From Actinomycetes bacterium (GTDB taxonomy: Bacteria; Actinomycetota; Acidimicrobiia; Acidimicrobiales; GCA-2861595), in contig JAHFUS010000027.1 of NCBI GenBank assembly GCA_023264975.1, positions 1 to 50,185 on the forward strand: 50,185 bases of DNA, in the 5' to 3' direction. Positions 25,237-33,329 of this stretch are shown here, piece after piece; the first letter of the stretch is position 1; the number at the start of each line of letters is the position of its first letter. A program made the position numbers and the translations under genes. Under the pieces are notes generated by a model. It was not told the origin of the DNA, made no database searches, and was given only the letters and a program-made list of their open reading frames with translations.

Positions 25237-26745
25237 TCAGAGGAGCAGCGTCGCCTGACGGGCGAAGTGGATCATCGGCGACGGCACCAGGCCGAAGGCG
25301 ACGGTGAAGGCGGCGGCCACAGCCACGACGATCCCGGTGGCGGCGGGCACGGCCAGGCGGCGGACTCCCTCGCCGGCGTCGTCGGGCTGGGCGTACATCA
25401 ACACGGTGATGCGCAGGTAGAAGAACGCAGCGATGACGGCGGAAAGCATGCCGATGAGAGCCAGGGCGTAGGAGCGGGACTGCACGGCGGCCGAGATCAC
25501 GTAGAACTTGGCCAGGAAGCCGGTCGTGAAGGGCACGCCGGCCTGCGAGAGCAACAGGACCGTGAAAGCCAGGGCCAGCGCCGGCCGGCGGGCGGCGAGG
25601 CCCTTGTAAGCGGACAGGTCGTGGTTGGCGTCGCCGCCCTTGCGCCCCACAGTGGTGACGACGGCGAAGCTGCCGAGCACCATGAACGTGTAGGCGAGCA
25701 GGTAGAACAGCGACCCCGCGATCCCCTCCTTGCTGGCCGCCTGGAGCCCGATCATCACGTAGCCGGCATGGCTGATCGACGAGTACGCCAGCATCCGCTT
25801 GATGTCGGTCTGCACCACGGCCAGCACCGAGCCGACCAGAAGGGTGACCACGGCGATGGCGAACACGGCCGGCCGCCAGTCGAGGCGGAGGGTGGAGAAG
25901 GTGGAGAAGAACACGCGCAGCAGGCCGGCGAAACCGGCCGCCTTGGCCGCCGCCGCCATGAAGCCCGTGGCCGGGGAAGGTGAGCCCTGGTACACGTCGG
26001 GCGTCCAGGTGTGGAAGGGCACGACCGCCACCTTGAAGCCGAGGCCCACCAGGATCAGGGCGGCGCCGCCGAGCAGGACGCCGCCGTTGGGCGCCAGGTT
26101 CGAGGCCAGGAACGCCCGGATCACGCCCAGATTGGTACTGCCGGTGGCTCCGTACACGAGGGCGACCCCATACAGGAACAGGGCGGAGGAGAAGGCGCCG
26201 AGCACGAAGTACTTCATGGCCGCCTCCCTCGACTCCATGCGACGGGGGTTGAACCCGGCCAGCACGTAGAGGGCGATGGACAGGATCTCGAGCCCGAGGA
26301 AGAGCACGATGAGGTCGTTGGCCGACGCCATCACGACCGCGCCCGACGCCGACAGCAGCATCAGCACGTAGAACTCCGGGCCGCCGAAGCCCTCCTTGTC
26401 GAGGTAGGGGGTGGCGAGCAGCGCCCCGAGGATCACCGTGACGCTCACGAGCACCATGAAGAACACGGCGAAGCCGTCCACCACCAGGGCGTCGGCGACG
26501 ATCCGGCGGGCGCCCTCATCGCGTACGTCGAACCAGAGCACGAGGGACGCAGCCATGGTTGCGCCGCCGGTGGCGACGGTGATCGCAGTCCACAGCCACG
26601 GTGGGCGGCGACGGACGACCGACACGGCGACGAGCAGGAGCATGGCGCCGCCGATGAGGATGAGCGCCGGCAGCATGGCCGAGTACTCGACGTTCGGTGT
26701 GTCGAGCGGCGGGATGGTGGTCGACTGGGCCAGCAGCGGGATCAT
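25237..26745 (-). CDS. nuoN: NADH-quinone oxidoreductase subunit N (operon 2)
   Basis: A 502-residue antiporter-like subunit ending the 14-gene operon. YFVLGAFSSALFLYGVALVY, FHTWTPDVYQGSPSPATGFM and LAYSSISHAGYVMIGLQAAS are diagnostic. The open frame extends far upstream as a shadow of nuoM, but ATG 26745 overlaps the nuoM stop (ATGA) and gives the right N terminus (MIPLLAQ). It differs strongly from the operon 1 copy. Confidence 0.95.
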   Translation of the reverse strand: MIPLLAQSTTIPPLDTPNVEYSAMLPALILIGGAMLLLVAVSVVRRRPPWLWTAITVATGGATMAASLVLWFDVRDEGARRIVADALVVDGFAVFFMVLVSVTVILGALLATPYLDKEGFGGPEFYVLMLLSASGAVVMASANDLIVLFLGLEILSIALYVLAGFNPRRMESREAAMKYFVLGAFSSALFLYGVALVYGATGSTNLGVIRAFLASNLAPNGGVLLGGAALILVGLGFKVAVVPFHTWTPDVYQGSPSPATGFMAAAAKAAGFAGLLRVFFSTFSTLRLDWRPAVFAIAVVTLLVGSVLAVVQTDIKRMLAYSSISHAGYVMIGLQAASKEGIAGSLFYLLAYTFMVLGSFAVVTTVGRKGGDANHDLSAYKGLAARRPALALAFTVLLLSQAGVPFTTGFLAKFYVISAAVQSRSYALALIGMLSAVIAAFFYLRITVLMYAQPDDAGEGVRRLAVPAATGIVVAVAAAFTVAFGLVPSPMIHFARQATLLL

Positions 26746-28277
26746 TCGCCGTCCACCTCGTGGCGCGTCGCCACCGCCGGCTGGCGGTGGTCGGTTGCCT
26801 TCTCGATCCTGCTCACGAGCGCCTCCACCGACGGGTTGATGCGATCGAGCACCGGCTTGGGGTACACGCCGAGGAACACGATGAGCACGACGAGGGGGGC
26901 CATCACGGCCCGCTCCCGCCACGTCATGTCGGGCAGCCCCACGTTGTCGCCGGTGGGCGTGCCGTGGAACACCCGCTGGTAGGCCCAGAGCAGGTAGAGG
27001 GCGGCCAGGATGACGCCGGCGGTAGCCACCACCGCCCACCAGCGGTGGGTGATGAACGTGCCTATGAGGATGAGGAACTCGCCCACGAAGCCGTTGAGGC
27101 CGGGCAGCCCCACGGACGACAACATCACCACCGTGAAGACGGCGGCCATGACGGGCATCGACTTCTGCAGGCCGTTCAGCTCGGAGATCTGGCGGGTGTG
27201 GCGGCGCTCGTAGATCATGCCGACCAGGAGGAACAGCGCCCCGGTGGACAGGCCGTGGTTCACCATCTGGAGCACGCCCCCGGCAACACCCTGGTTGGTG
27301 AGGGCGAAGGTGCCGAGGACGATGAAGCCGAGGTGGGCGACCGATGAGTACGCCACCAGCCGTTTCAGGTCCTTCTGCACAGTGGCCACCAGGGCGCCGT
27401 AGATGATGCCGATGGTGGCGAGGGTGAGGAGGAGCGGCGCCAGGTCGACGGCGGCGGCCGGGAACAGGGTGACGGCGAAGCGCAGGATGCCGTATGTGCC
27501 CAGCTTCAGCAGGACACCGGCCAGGATGACCGAGCCGGCAGTGGGGGCCTCGGTGTGGGCGTCGGGCAGCCACGTGTGCACCGGGAACAGCGGGATCTTG
27601 ACGGCGAAGGCGGCGGTGAAAGCGAGGAACAGCCAGCGGGCCGTGCTCTCTGCCAGCGTTCCCCGCTCGGCCAACTCCCTCACGTCGAAGGTGACCGGCT
27701 TCCCCTTTGCGCTCAGGTAGACCAGCGCCAGCATGCCCACGAGCATGAATGCGGACCCGAACAGGGTGTAGAGGAAGAACTTGATGGAGGCGTAGACACG
27801 GTTGTCGTAGCCCCAGCCCCCGATGATGAAGTACATCGGGACGAGGGTGACCTCGAAGAACAGGAAGAACACGAACAGGTCGAGCGACAGGAACGAGCCC
27901 AGGCACCCGGCCTCCAGGACCAACATCCACGCCGTGTACGACTTCACGTCGCGGTGGACCTTGGGTCCGATGAGGGCGATGGGGAACAGCACGCCCGTGA
28001 GGACGACCAGGAACAGCGAGATCCCGTCGACGCCTACGATCCACGAGACGCCGAGGTCCTCGATCCAGTTGTGCTGCGACACGAACTGGTAGGCGGCATC
28101 GCCGGCGTCGAAGGCGAAGGCCAGCACCACCGTGAGCACCCCGACGGCCAAGGCGGCGAGGAACCCGACCAGCCTGATGACGTCGGGTCGGTTCTTCGGG
28201 AGCAGCGCCACCACCGCCGCCGCAGCAGCGGGCAGGAGGACGATGGCGCTCAGGATGGGAAAGTCGAGGTCGTTCAC
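26742..28277 (-). CDS. nuoM: NADH-quinone oxidoreductase subunit M (operon 2)
   Basis: A 511-residue antiporter-like proton-pumping subunit. FFLFFEVTLVPMYFIIGGWG, VHTWLPDAHTEAPTAGSVIL and AYSSVAHLGFIVLGTFALTN carry the conserved pump residues. The start is GTG at 28277, one base after the nuoL stop. The C terminus after the last helix (about 30 residues) is hydrophilic. Confidence 0.95.
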   Translation of the reverse strand: MNDLDFPILSAIVLLPAAAAAVVALLPKNRPDVIRLVGFLAALAVGVLTVVLAFAFDAGDAAYQFVSQHNWIEDLGVSWIVGVDGISLFLVVLTGVLFPIALIGPKVHRDVKSYTAWMLVLEAGCLGSFLSLDLFVFFLFFEVTLVPMYFIIGGWGYDNRVYASIKFFLYTLFGSAFMLVGMLALVYLSAKGKPVTFDVRELAERGTLAESTARWLFLAFTAAFAVKIPLFPVHTWLPDAHTEAPTAGSVILAGVLLKLGTYGILRFAVTLFPAAAVDLAPLLLTLATIGIIYGALVATVQKDLKRLVAYSSVAHLGFIVLGTFALTNQGVAGGVLQMVNHGLSTGALFLLVGMIYERRHTRQISELNGLQKSMPVMAAVFTVVMLSSVGLPGLNGFVGEFLILIGTFITHRWWAVVATAGVILAALYLLWAYQRVFHGTPTGDNVGLPDMTWRERAVMAPLVVLIVFLGVYPKPVLDRINPSVEALVSRIEKATDHRQPAVATRHEVDGE

Positions 28278-28278
28278 G

Positions 28279-30321
28279 TCACACCCCGCCCGACCGCACC
28301 ACGACCCAGCCGAGCAGCAGTGTGGCCCCGAAGGCCACGCCCAGGGCGTAGTTGCGCACGTAGCCGGTCTGGACCTTGCGCAGCACGCCGCCGCCGCCGC
28401 GCACCAGCGTGCCTAGGCTGTTCACCACCCCGTCGATGACCTTGGCGTCGACCACGTAGGCGAGGAAGGCGGACAGGGCCCGGCCGGGGGTGACGATGAC
28501 CGCCGCGTAGATGGCGTCGATGCCCCACGCCCGCTTGAGGATGGCCGGCTCGTAGGCGTCGACCCGCTTGGCCTTCATGAACGTGGCATAGGCGAACGCG
28601 AGGCCGGCGCCGGCAGCTGCGATGGCGACCAGCGCCAGCGTGAGCTTCGTGCTGCTCGTGGCGTCGACGTGGTGCAGTGACTCCTCGAAGACCGGCTCGA
28701 GCCAGTGCTCGAGGCGGGCCCACGACCCGAACGGCAGGTTGACGAAGCCGGCCACGACCGACAGGACGGCGAGGACGACCAGCGGCCCGGTCATGAGCCA
28801 GGGCGACTCGTGGGGCTCGCGCCCGTGGGCGCCGTGGCCAGCGGCCGGGTGACCGTCCGCCACCGCAGCATGGTCGCCGTGGCCCGTCGCAACTTGGTCG
28901 CCAGGGCCCATTAGCGCGGGGGCAACCGCCACCGCGGCTTGGTCCCCGACCGGCTCCGGCTCGGTGAGCTCGAGCTTGTCGGCCACGGGGGCCTTGCGCC
29001 ACCGCTCCTCACCCCAGAAGACGAGGAAGACCTGGCGGGACATGTAATAGGCGGTGAGCAGGGCGGTGAGGAGGCCGACGGCCCACAGGGCCGGGCTCTT
29101 CTCGTAGGCGTTGAGCAGGATGTCGTCCTTCGACCAGAAGCCGGCGAAGGGCGGCACGCCGGCGATGGCCAGCCACCCGATGACGAACGTGGCCGACGTG
29201 ACGGGCATCCACTTCTTGAGCGCCCCCATGCGCTTCATGTCCTGCTCGTCGTGGAGGCCGTGGATCACCGAGCCGGCGCCCAGGAAGAGCAGTGCCTTGA
29301 AGAAGGCGTGGGTGACCATGTGGAAGATGGCGGCCACGTAGGCGCCGCTGCCGACAGCCAGGAACATATATCCGAGCTGCGAGATGGTGGAGTAGGCGAG
29401 GACGCGCTTGATGTCGTCCTGGGCACAGGCGATGGTGGCCGCGAAGAGCGCGGTGGCGGCGCCGACGATGGCGATGGTGGTGCCCACGTCGGGCGTGAGC
29501 GCCAGCAACGGAGCGGCGCGGGCCATGAGGTAGACGCCGGCCGTCACCATCGTGGCGGCGTGGATGAGGGCCGACACCGGCGTGGGGCCCTCCATGGCGT
29601 CGGGCAGCCACACGAACAGGGGCAGCTGCGCCGACTTGCCGCAGGCGCCCACGAACAACAGGAGGGCGATGGCGGTGACGGTGGTGTGCGGTGCGCCCTC
29701 GGCCCCCTCGATGATGCCCGCGTACTGGAGGGTGCCGAAGGTGGCGAAGCACAAAAACATGGCGATCATGAACCCGAAGTCGCCTATGCGGTTGACCACG
29801 AACGCCTTCTTGCCCGCGCTGGCCGCCGACTCCCGCTCGAACCAGAACGAGATGAGCAGGTACGAGCACGCCCCCACGCCCTCCCAGCCGAGGAAGGTGA
29901 GCAGCAGGCTGTCGCCCAGGATCAGCATGAGCATCGAGAACACGAACAGGTTCAGGTAGACGAAGAACTTCGAAAAGCGCTCGTCGCCGTGCATGTACCC
30001 GATCGAGTACACGTGGATGAGGAAGCCGACACCGGTGACGAACAGGGCCATCGTGATCGACAGGGGGTCGAGCAGGAGGCCGGCGTCGACCCGGAAGCCG
30101 CCCACCTCGATCCAGGTGAAGAGGTGGTCGCCCACCGACCGGGCCCCCTGCTCCCTGCCCAGCAGTTCGAAGAAGGCGACCAGGGTGAAGAGGAACGATG
30201 CGCCGACCGCCGAGGCCCCGATCCAGCCGGCCGCCGGCTCGCCCGCCCGCTTGCCGGCGGCGACGAGCACGCAGAAGCCGAGCAGCGGCAGGAGCGGGAT
30301 CAGGAAGGCGTTGTCGAGCAC
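28279..30321 (-). CDS. nuoL: NADH-quinone oxidoreductase subunit L (operon 2), with His-rich insert
   Basis: A 680-residue proton-pumping subunit. LPLFVWLPDAMEGPTPVSAL and AYSTISQLGYMFLAVGSGAY are typical. Between the main antiporter domain and the lateral helix (about residues 440-508) is a long Ala/Gly/His-rich insert with the stretch GHPAAGHGAHGREPHESPW. The operon 1 NuoL has only a short GHGHPHESP there. A His-rich loop could bind metal or be a passive linker. The GTG at 30321 was chosen over the upstream extension because it matches the VLDNAFLIPLLP family start and lies ten bases after the nuoK stop. Confidence 0.95.
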   Translation of the reverse strand: MLDNAFLIPLLPLLGFCVLVAAGKRAGEPAAGWIGASAVGASFLFTLVAFFELLGREQGARSVGDHLFTWIEVGGFRVDAGLLLDPLSITMALFVTGVGFLIHVYSIGYMHGDERFSKFFVYLNLFVFSMLMLILGDSLLLTFLGWEGVGACSYLLISFWFERESAASAGKKAFVVNRIGDFGFMIAMFLCFATFGTLQYAGIIEGAEGAPHTTVTAIALLLFVGACGKSAQLPLFVWLPDAMEGPTPVSALIHAATMVTAGVYLMARAAPLLALTPDVGTTIAIVGAATALFAATIACAQDDIKRVLAYSTISQLGYMFLAVGSGAYVAAIFHMVTHAFFKALLFLGAGSVIHGLHDEQDMKRMGALKKWMPVTSATFVIGWLAIAGVPPFAGFWSKDDILLNAYEKSPALWAVGLLTALLTAYYMSRQVFLVFWGEERWRKAPVADKLELTEPEPVGDQAAVAVAPALMGPGDQVATGHGDHAAVADGHPAAGHGAHGREPHESPWLMTGPLVVLAVLSVVAGFVNLPFGSWARLEHWLEPVFEESLHHVDATSSTKLTLALVAIAAAGAGLAFAYATFMKAKRVDAYEPAILKRAWGIDAIYAAVIVTPGRALSAFLAYVVDAKVIDGVVNSLGTLVRGGGGVLRKVQTGYVRNYALGVAFGATLLLGWVVVRSGGV

Positions 30322-30331
30322 GGAGGCGGCG

Positions 30332-30637
30332 CTATCCCTTGAGCAGGTGGAGGTCGTCGGCCGTGGCCCCGACCCGGCGGCGGAAGATGGCGACAATGAT
30401 GCCGAGGCCGACCACGACCTCGGCCGCCGCCACCACCAGCACGAAGAACACCAGGGACTGGCCCCCGATGTCGTTCAACATCCGGGCGAAGGTGACGAAC
30501 GTGAGGTTCACGGCGTTGAGCATCAGCTCGACGCACATGAACATCACCAGCACATTGCGGCGTACGAGCACACCCACCGCCCCGATGGTGAACAGGGCGG
30601 CGGCCAGGGTGAGGTACCACTCCCCTCCGACGCTCAT
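30332..30637 (-). CDS. nuoK: NADH-quinone oxidoreductase subunit K (operon 2)
   Basis: A 101-residue, three-helix membrane subunit. [20 protein letters not shown] and [20 protein letters not shown] include the two conserved membrane glutamates. The ATG at 30637 overlaps the nuoJ stop (ATGA), so translation is coupled. Confidence 0.96.
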   Translation of the reverse strand: MSVGGEWYLTLAAALFTIGAVGVLVRRNVLVMFMCVELMLNAVNLTFVTFARMLNDIGGQSLVFFVLVVAAAEVVVGLGIIVAIFRRRVGATADDLHLLKG

Positions 30638-31260
30638 GGGGTGTTCCCCTCGGCCGTCGCCGCCACGGCGGTCACCGGCGCGACGGGCGGCTCGTCGTCG
30701 TCTGCCGTCTCCTCCGGCGGCGGCTTGCGCACGAGGGTGACGGCCCCGACGACGGCGATCACGAGCAGGACCGACGTGATCTCGAAGGCGAACAGGTAGC
30801 GGGTGAAGATGCTCTCGGCCAGTTTCTCCACGTTGGGCAGGTCGCCGTCAGCCGGCCCGCCGAGCGACGGCGCTCCGGTGGCCCAGTCGGTGCCGCGTGA
30901 CAGGAGCAGGATCTCGGCCAGGGCGATGATGCCGAGGAGCACGGCGATGGGGCGCTGGCCCCGGAGCGGTTCCTGGCGGATGTCCTCGGACCGGTCGACG
31001 CCGATGAGCATGATCACGAAGAGGAACAGCACGACGATGGCGCCGGCGTAGACGATCACCTGGACGGCGGCCAGGAAGTGGGCCTCCTGGGCCACGAACA
31101 GGATGGCCACGCCGAACAGGGTGAGCACGAGGCAGAGCGCGGCGTGGACCGGGTTGCGCGAGATCACCACGCCGATGGCCCCGGACAGGATGATGGCGGC
31201 GGCGGCCACGAACACCCCGGCATCGACCTTGGTGGCGGCGGCCAGAAGCACGGCGGTCAC
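30634..31260 (-). CDS. nuoJ: NADH-quinone oxidoreductase subunit J (operon 2)
   Basis: A 208-residue membrane subunit. [40 protein letters not shown] and [14 protein letters not shown] are the family helices. The last 40 residues are an acidic, Pro/Ala-rich cytoplasmic tail not found in the operon 1 protein. The GTG at 31260 overlaps (GTGA) the stop of the junction mini-ORF. There is no independent Shine-Dalgarno close by, so initiation probably depends on ribosomes arriving from the mini-ORF. Confidence 0.94.
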   Translation of the reverse strand: MTAVLLAAATKVDAGVFVAAAAIILSGAIGVVISRNPVHAALCLVLTLFGVAILFVAQEAHFLAAVQVIVYAGAIVVLFLFVIMLIGVDRSEDIRQEPLRGQRPIAVLLGIIALAEILLLSRGTDWATGAPSLGGPADGDLPNVEKLAESIFTRYLFAFEITSVLLVIAVVGAVTLVRKPPPEETADDDEPPVAPVTAVAATAEGNTP

Positions 31261-31328
31261 CGGCCCGCCGTCACTTCGTGACGTCGCACCGGCGAGTTGC
31301 TGATGGACCGACCTCCCGGGCCGGTCAC
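31257..31328 (-). CDS. Junction mini-ORF, copy next to nuoJ2
   Basis: A 23-codon frame starting GTG (overlapping the stop of the preceding copy, GTGA) and ending TGA (overlapping the nuoJ start, GTGA). It reads VTGPGGRS, then [15 protein letters not shown]. Its DNA is identical to that of the neighbouring copy. GGGAGG inside it could act as a Shine-Dalgarno. The related frame at 46991 encodes the same VTGxGGRS start. Translation is suggested by the double overlap but unproven; its role may lie in the RNA. Confidence 0.45.
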   Translation of the reverse strand: MTGPGGRSISNSPVRRHEVTAGR

Positions 31329-31396
31329 CGGCCCGCCGTCACTTCGTGACGTCGCACCGGCGAGTTGCTGATGGACCGACCTCCCGGGCCGGTCAC
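31261..31396 (-). repeat. Perfect 68-bp tandem repeat at the nuoI2-nuoJ2 junction
   Basis: 31261-31328 and 31329-31396 are identical over all 68 bases. Each unit contains two potential RNA hairpins: GACCGGCC with GGTCGGTC around CGGGA, and CGTCAC with GTGACG around GAA. Perfect identity implies a recent duplication or gene-conversion upkeep. The period is not a multiple of three, yet the frame chain is kept because each unit ends in an overlapping stop-start. Confidence 0.97.
31325..31396 (-). CDS. Junction mini-ORF, copy next to nuoI2
   Basis: The first of two identical 23-codon frames. Its GTG overlaps the nuoI stop (GTGA) and its TGA overlaps the GTG of the second copy. The chain nuoI, copy, copy, nuoJ is therefore linked by three successive GTGA overlaps, so one ribosome could run or re-initiate through all four frames. 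The last codons (AGR, stop) equal the last codons of nuoI itself, so the repeat boundary includes the junction. Confidence 0.45.
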   Translation of the reverse strand: MTGPGGRSISNSPVRRHEVTAGR

Positions 31397-32028
31397 CGGC
31401 CCGCATCCTCGTTCGCGCCCTCGGGGGCAGGGGCCGGTGCGCCGCCGGGCTGAGCGGGCTCCGGGGCCCGCACGCCGTAGCCCAGCTCGCCCGACCACTG
31501 CACACGGCCTTCGAAACGGGCGTTGCCGGACGGCGCGGTGGCCCGCACCCAGGCCGACGTATGGGTGTCGTCGCCCTCGCGCCAGTCCTCCCAGGGCAGC
31601 TTCTGGGGCCGGCCGTCGTCGTCGACGACCAGCTCGGCCTTGGTGTAGATGGCATCCTTTCGGTCGGTAAAGGAGAACTCGAACAGCTTCGACTCGGTGA
31701 TGGCCTCGGTGGGACACGCCTCCACGCACAGGTCGCAGTGGATGCAGCGCAGGTAATTGATCTCGTAGACGAAACCGAACCGCTCCCCCGGCGACACGGG
31801 TGCGTCGGGCAGGTTGTCGGCTCCGCGCACGTAAATGCACCGCGCCGGGCAGACGCCCGCGCACAGCTCGCAGCCGATGCACTTCTCCATGCCGTCCTCG
31901 TACCGGTTGAGCACGTGGCGGCCGTGGAAGCGCTCGGGCTTGGGGCGCTTCTCGTTCGGGTACTCGACTGTGACCCGCTTCTCGAACATGGTCCTGAAGG
32001 TGATCTTGAAGCCGTCGAAGTAACCCAT
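31393..32028 (-). CDS. nuoI: NADH-quinone oxidoreductase subunit I (operon 2)
   Basis: A 211-residue 8Fe ferredoxin-like subunit. The clusters N6a/N6b are bound by C50/C53/C56/C60 ([12 protein letters not shown]) and C95/C98/C101/C105 ([12 protein letters not shown]). The C-terminal 90 residues (after about 120) are an extension ending in a Pro/Ala/Gly-rich tail, longer than in operon 1. The start is ATG at 32028, abutting the nuoH stop. Its own stop overlaps the first junction mini-ORF. Confidence 0.96.
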   Translation of the reverse strand: MGYFDGFKITFRTMFEKRVTVEYPNEKRPKPERFHGRHVLNRYEDGMEKCIGCELCAGVCPARCIYVRGADNLPDAPVSPGERFGFVYEINYLRCIHCDLCVEACPTEAITESKLFEFSFTDRKDAIYTKAELVVDDDGRPQKLPWEDWREGDDTHTSAWVRATAPSGNARFEGRVQWSGELGYGVRAPEPAQPGGAPAPAPEGANEDAGR

Positions 32029-33231
32029 CTACCGCGTCTCCTCGAAGGCGGGGGCGTGACCGACCTCGCCCTCCGTCGTCGCACGCCCGATCTGCAGGGC
32101 CCGAATCAGGAGCAGGCCGAGGAGGGCCCCGCCTGCGAAGACGGCGAAGCCGTACTTGCGGTCGACCCGCATGCCGGCCAGGACGAGCAGCCAGAACAGC
32201 GACAGGGGAATGAGGCGTTTCCAACCGAGGTCCATCAGCTGGTCATAGCGGAAGCGGGGCAGGGTGGCCCGCAGCCAGACATAGGTGAACAGGAAGACGA
32301 ACATCTTGGCGAGGAACCAGCCGATCGGCACGATGGCGCCGAGGATGCCCCCGTCGGGCGCCGGCCCGGCCGGCCCGCCGAGGAACAGGGTGACGATGAT
32401 GGCCGACATCACGACCGTGCTCATGAACTCGGCCAGGAAGAACAGCGCGAACCGCAGGGAGGAGTATTCGGTGTGGAAGCCGCCCACCAGTTCCTGCTCC
32501 GCTTCCACCAGGTCGAACGGCGGGCGGTTGAGCTCGGCGGTGGCAGCCAGGCAGAAGATGGCGAAGGGCACGAACCCGAGCCGGAACATGTTCCACTTGA
32601 ACGGCAGGCCGCCGGACTGCTCGGCCACGATCTCGCTGGTGAGCAGCGAGCCGCTCACGAGCACCACCGCCGCCACCGATAAGCCGAGCGCCGCCTCGTA
32701 GGAGACCATCTGGGCGGACGCCCGCACCGATCCGAGCAGCGGGTATTTCGAGCCCGACGCCCAACCGGCCAACATCACGCCGTAGACGGCCACCGACGAC
32801 ATGGCCAGGAGGAAGAGGATGCCCACGGGTGGATCGGCCACCTGGAGCAGGGTGCTTCGCTCACCGATATGGATGACCCCGCCCACCGGCACGATGGCGA
32901 ACGTGAGGAAGGCGGGCACCAGCGAGAGGTACGGGGCCAGGCGGAACACGCGGCGGTCGGCCTGGTCTGGGAGGAGGTCCTCCTTGAAGAAGAGCTTGAT
33001 GCCGTCGGCCAGTGTCTGCAGCAGGCCCCACGGGCCGGCCCGGTTGGGGCCGATGCGGGCCTGCATGTCGGACACGAGCTTGCGCTCGAACCACACCATG
33101 AACAGCACCGAGACCATGAGGACTGCGAAGGCAACGAGCACCTTCACTGCCACGATGAGCAGGACGGCACCGTCGACCCCGTCGGCGAACACCGGATCAC
33201 CGGCGAGCAGCAGCGTCTGGGCGGCGCTCAC
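32029..33231 (-). CDS. nuoH: NADH-quinone oxidoreductase subunit H (operon 2)
   Basis: A 400-residue membrane subunit forming the quinone chamber. MQARIGPNRAGPWGLLQTLA (with the standard RIGPNR), AATAELNRPPFDLVEAEQEL and GGFHTEYSSLRFALFFLAEF are the canonical motifs. The sequence is closer to mainstream NuoH than the operon 1 copy. The GTG at 33231 overlaps the stop of the junction mini-ORF (GTGA). Confidence 0.96.
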   Translation of the reverse strand: MSAAQTLLLAGDPVFADGVDGAVLLIVAVKVLVAFAVLMVSVLFMVWFERKLVSDMQARIGPNRAGPWGLLQTLADGIKLFFKEDLLPDQADRRVFRLAPYLSLVPAFLTFAIVPVGGVIHIGERSTLLQVADPPVGILFLLAMSSVAVYGVMLAGWASGSKYPLLGSVRASAQMVSYEAALGLSVAAVVLVSGSLLTSEIVAEQSGGLPFKWNMFRLGFVPFAIFCLAATAELNRPPFDLVEAEQELVGGFHTEYSSLRFALFFLAEFMSTVVMSAIIVTLFLGGPAGPAPDGGILGAIVPIGWFLAKMFVFLFTYVWLRATLPRFRYDQLMDLGWKRLIPLSLFWLLVLAGMRVDRKYGFAVFAGGALLGLLLIRALQIGRATTEGEVGHAPAFEETR

Positions 33232-33329
33232 CGGTGCACGCTCGCATCAGGAGGTCGTCTGGTCACGGAATCCGACCGCCAACGGTCGGTTCCCGGTACC
33301 AGAAGCTGCACTGCGCGCCGGTCGCTCAC
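33228..33329 (-). CDS. Junction mini-ORF between nuoG2 and nuoH2
   Basis: A 33-residue frame whose GTG overlaps the nuoG stop (GTGA) and whose TGA overlaps the nuoH start (GTGA), filling the whole 94-base gap. The peptide is basic (VSDRRAVQLLVPGTDRW, then RSDSVTRRPPDASVHR). Both its start and the nuoH start read GTGAGCG followed by an Arg/Ala-rich stretch, as if the junction had been duplicated. No similarity to the GPGGRS element beyond a GACCG/CGGTC hairpin. Probably translated by coupling; peptide function unknown. Confidence 0.45.
   Translation of the reverse strand: MSDRRAVQLLVPGTDRWRSDSVTRRPPDASVHR
33272..33289. other. Perfect hairpin inside the nuoG2-nuoH2 junction
   Basis: CCGACCG and CGGTCGG form a seven-base-pair stem around a four-base loop. 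It lies in the middle of the junction mini-ORF, about 40 bases before the nuoH start. It could slow ribosomes, stabilise the mRNA or be a processing site. Confidence 0.5.

Noticed and set aside
31261-31396. CRISPR-like array
   Set aside because: Two abutting identical units without spacers and no cas genes; it is a tandem repeat.
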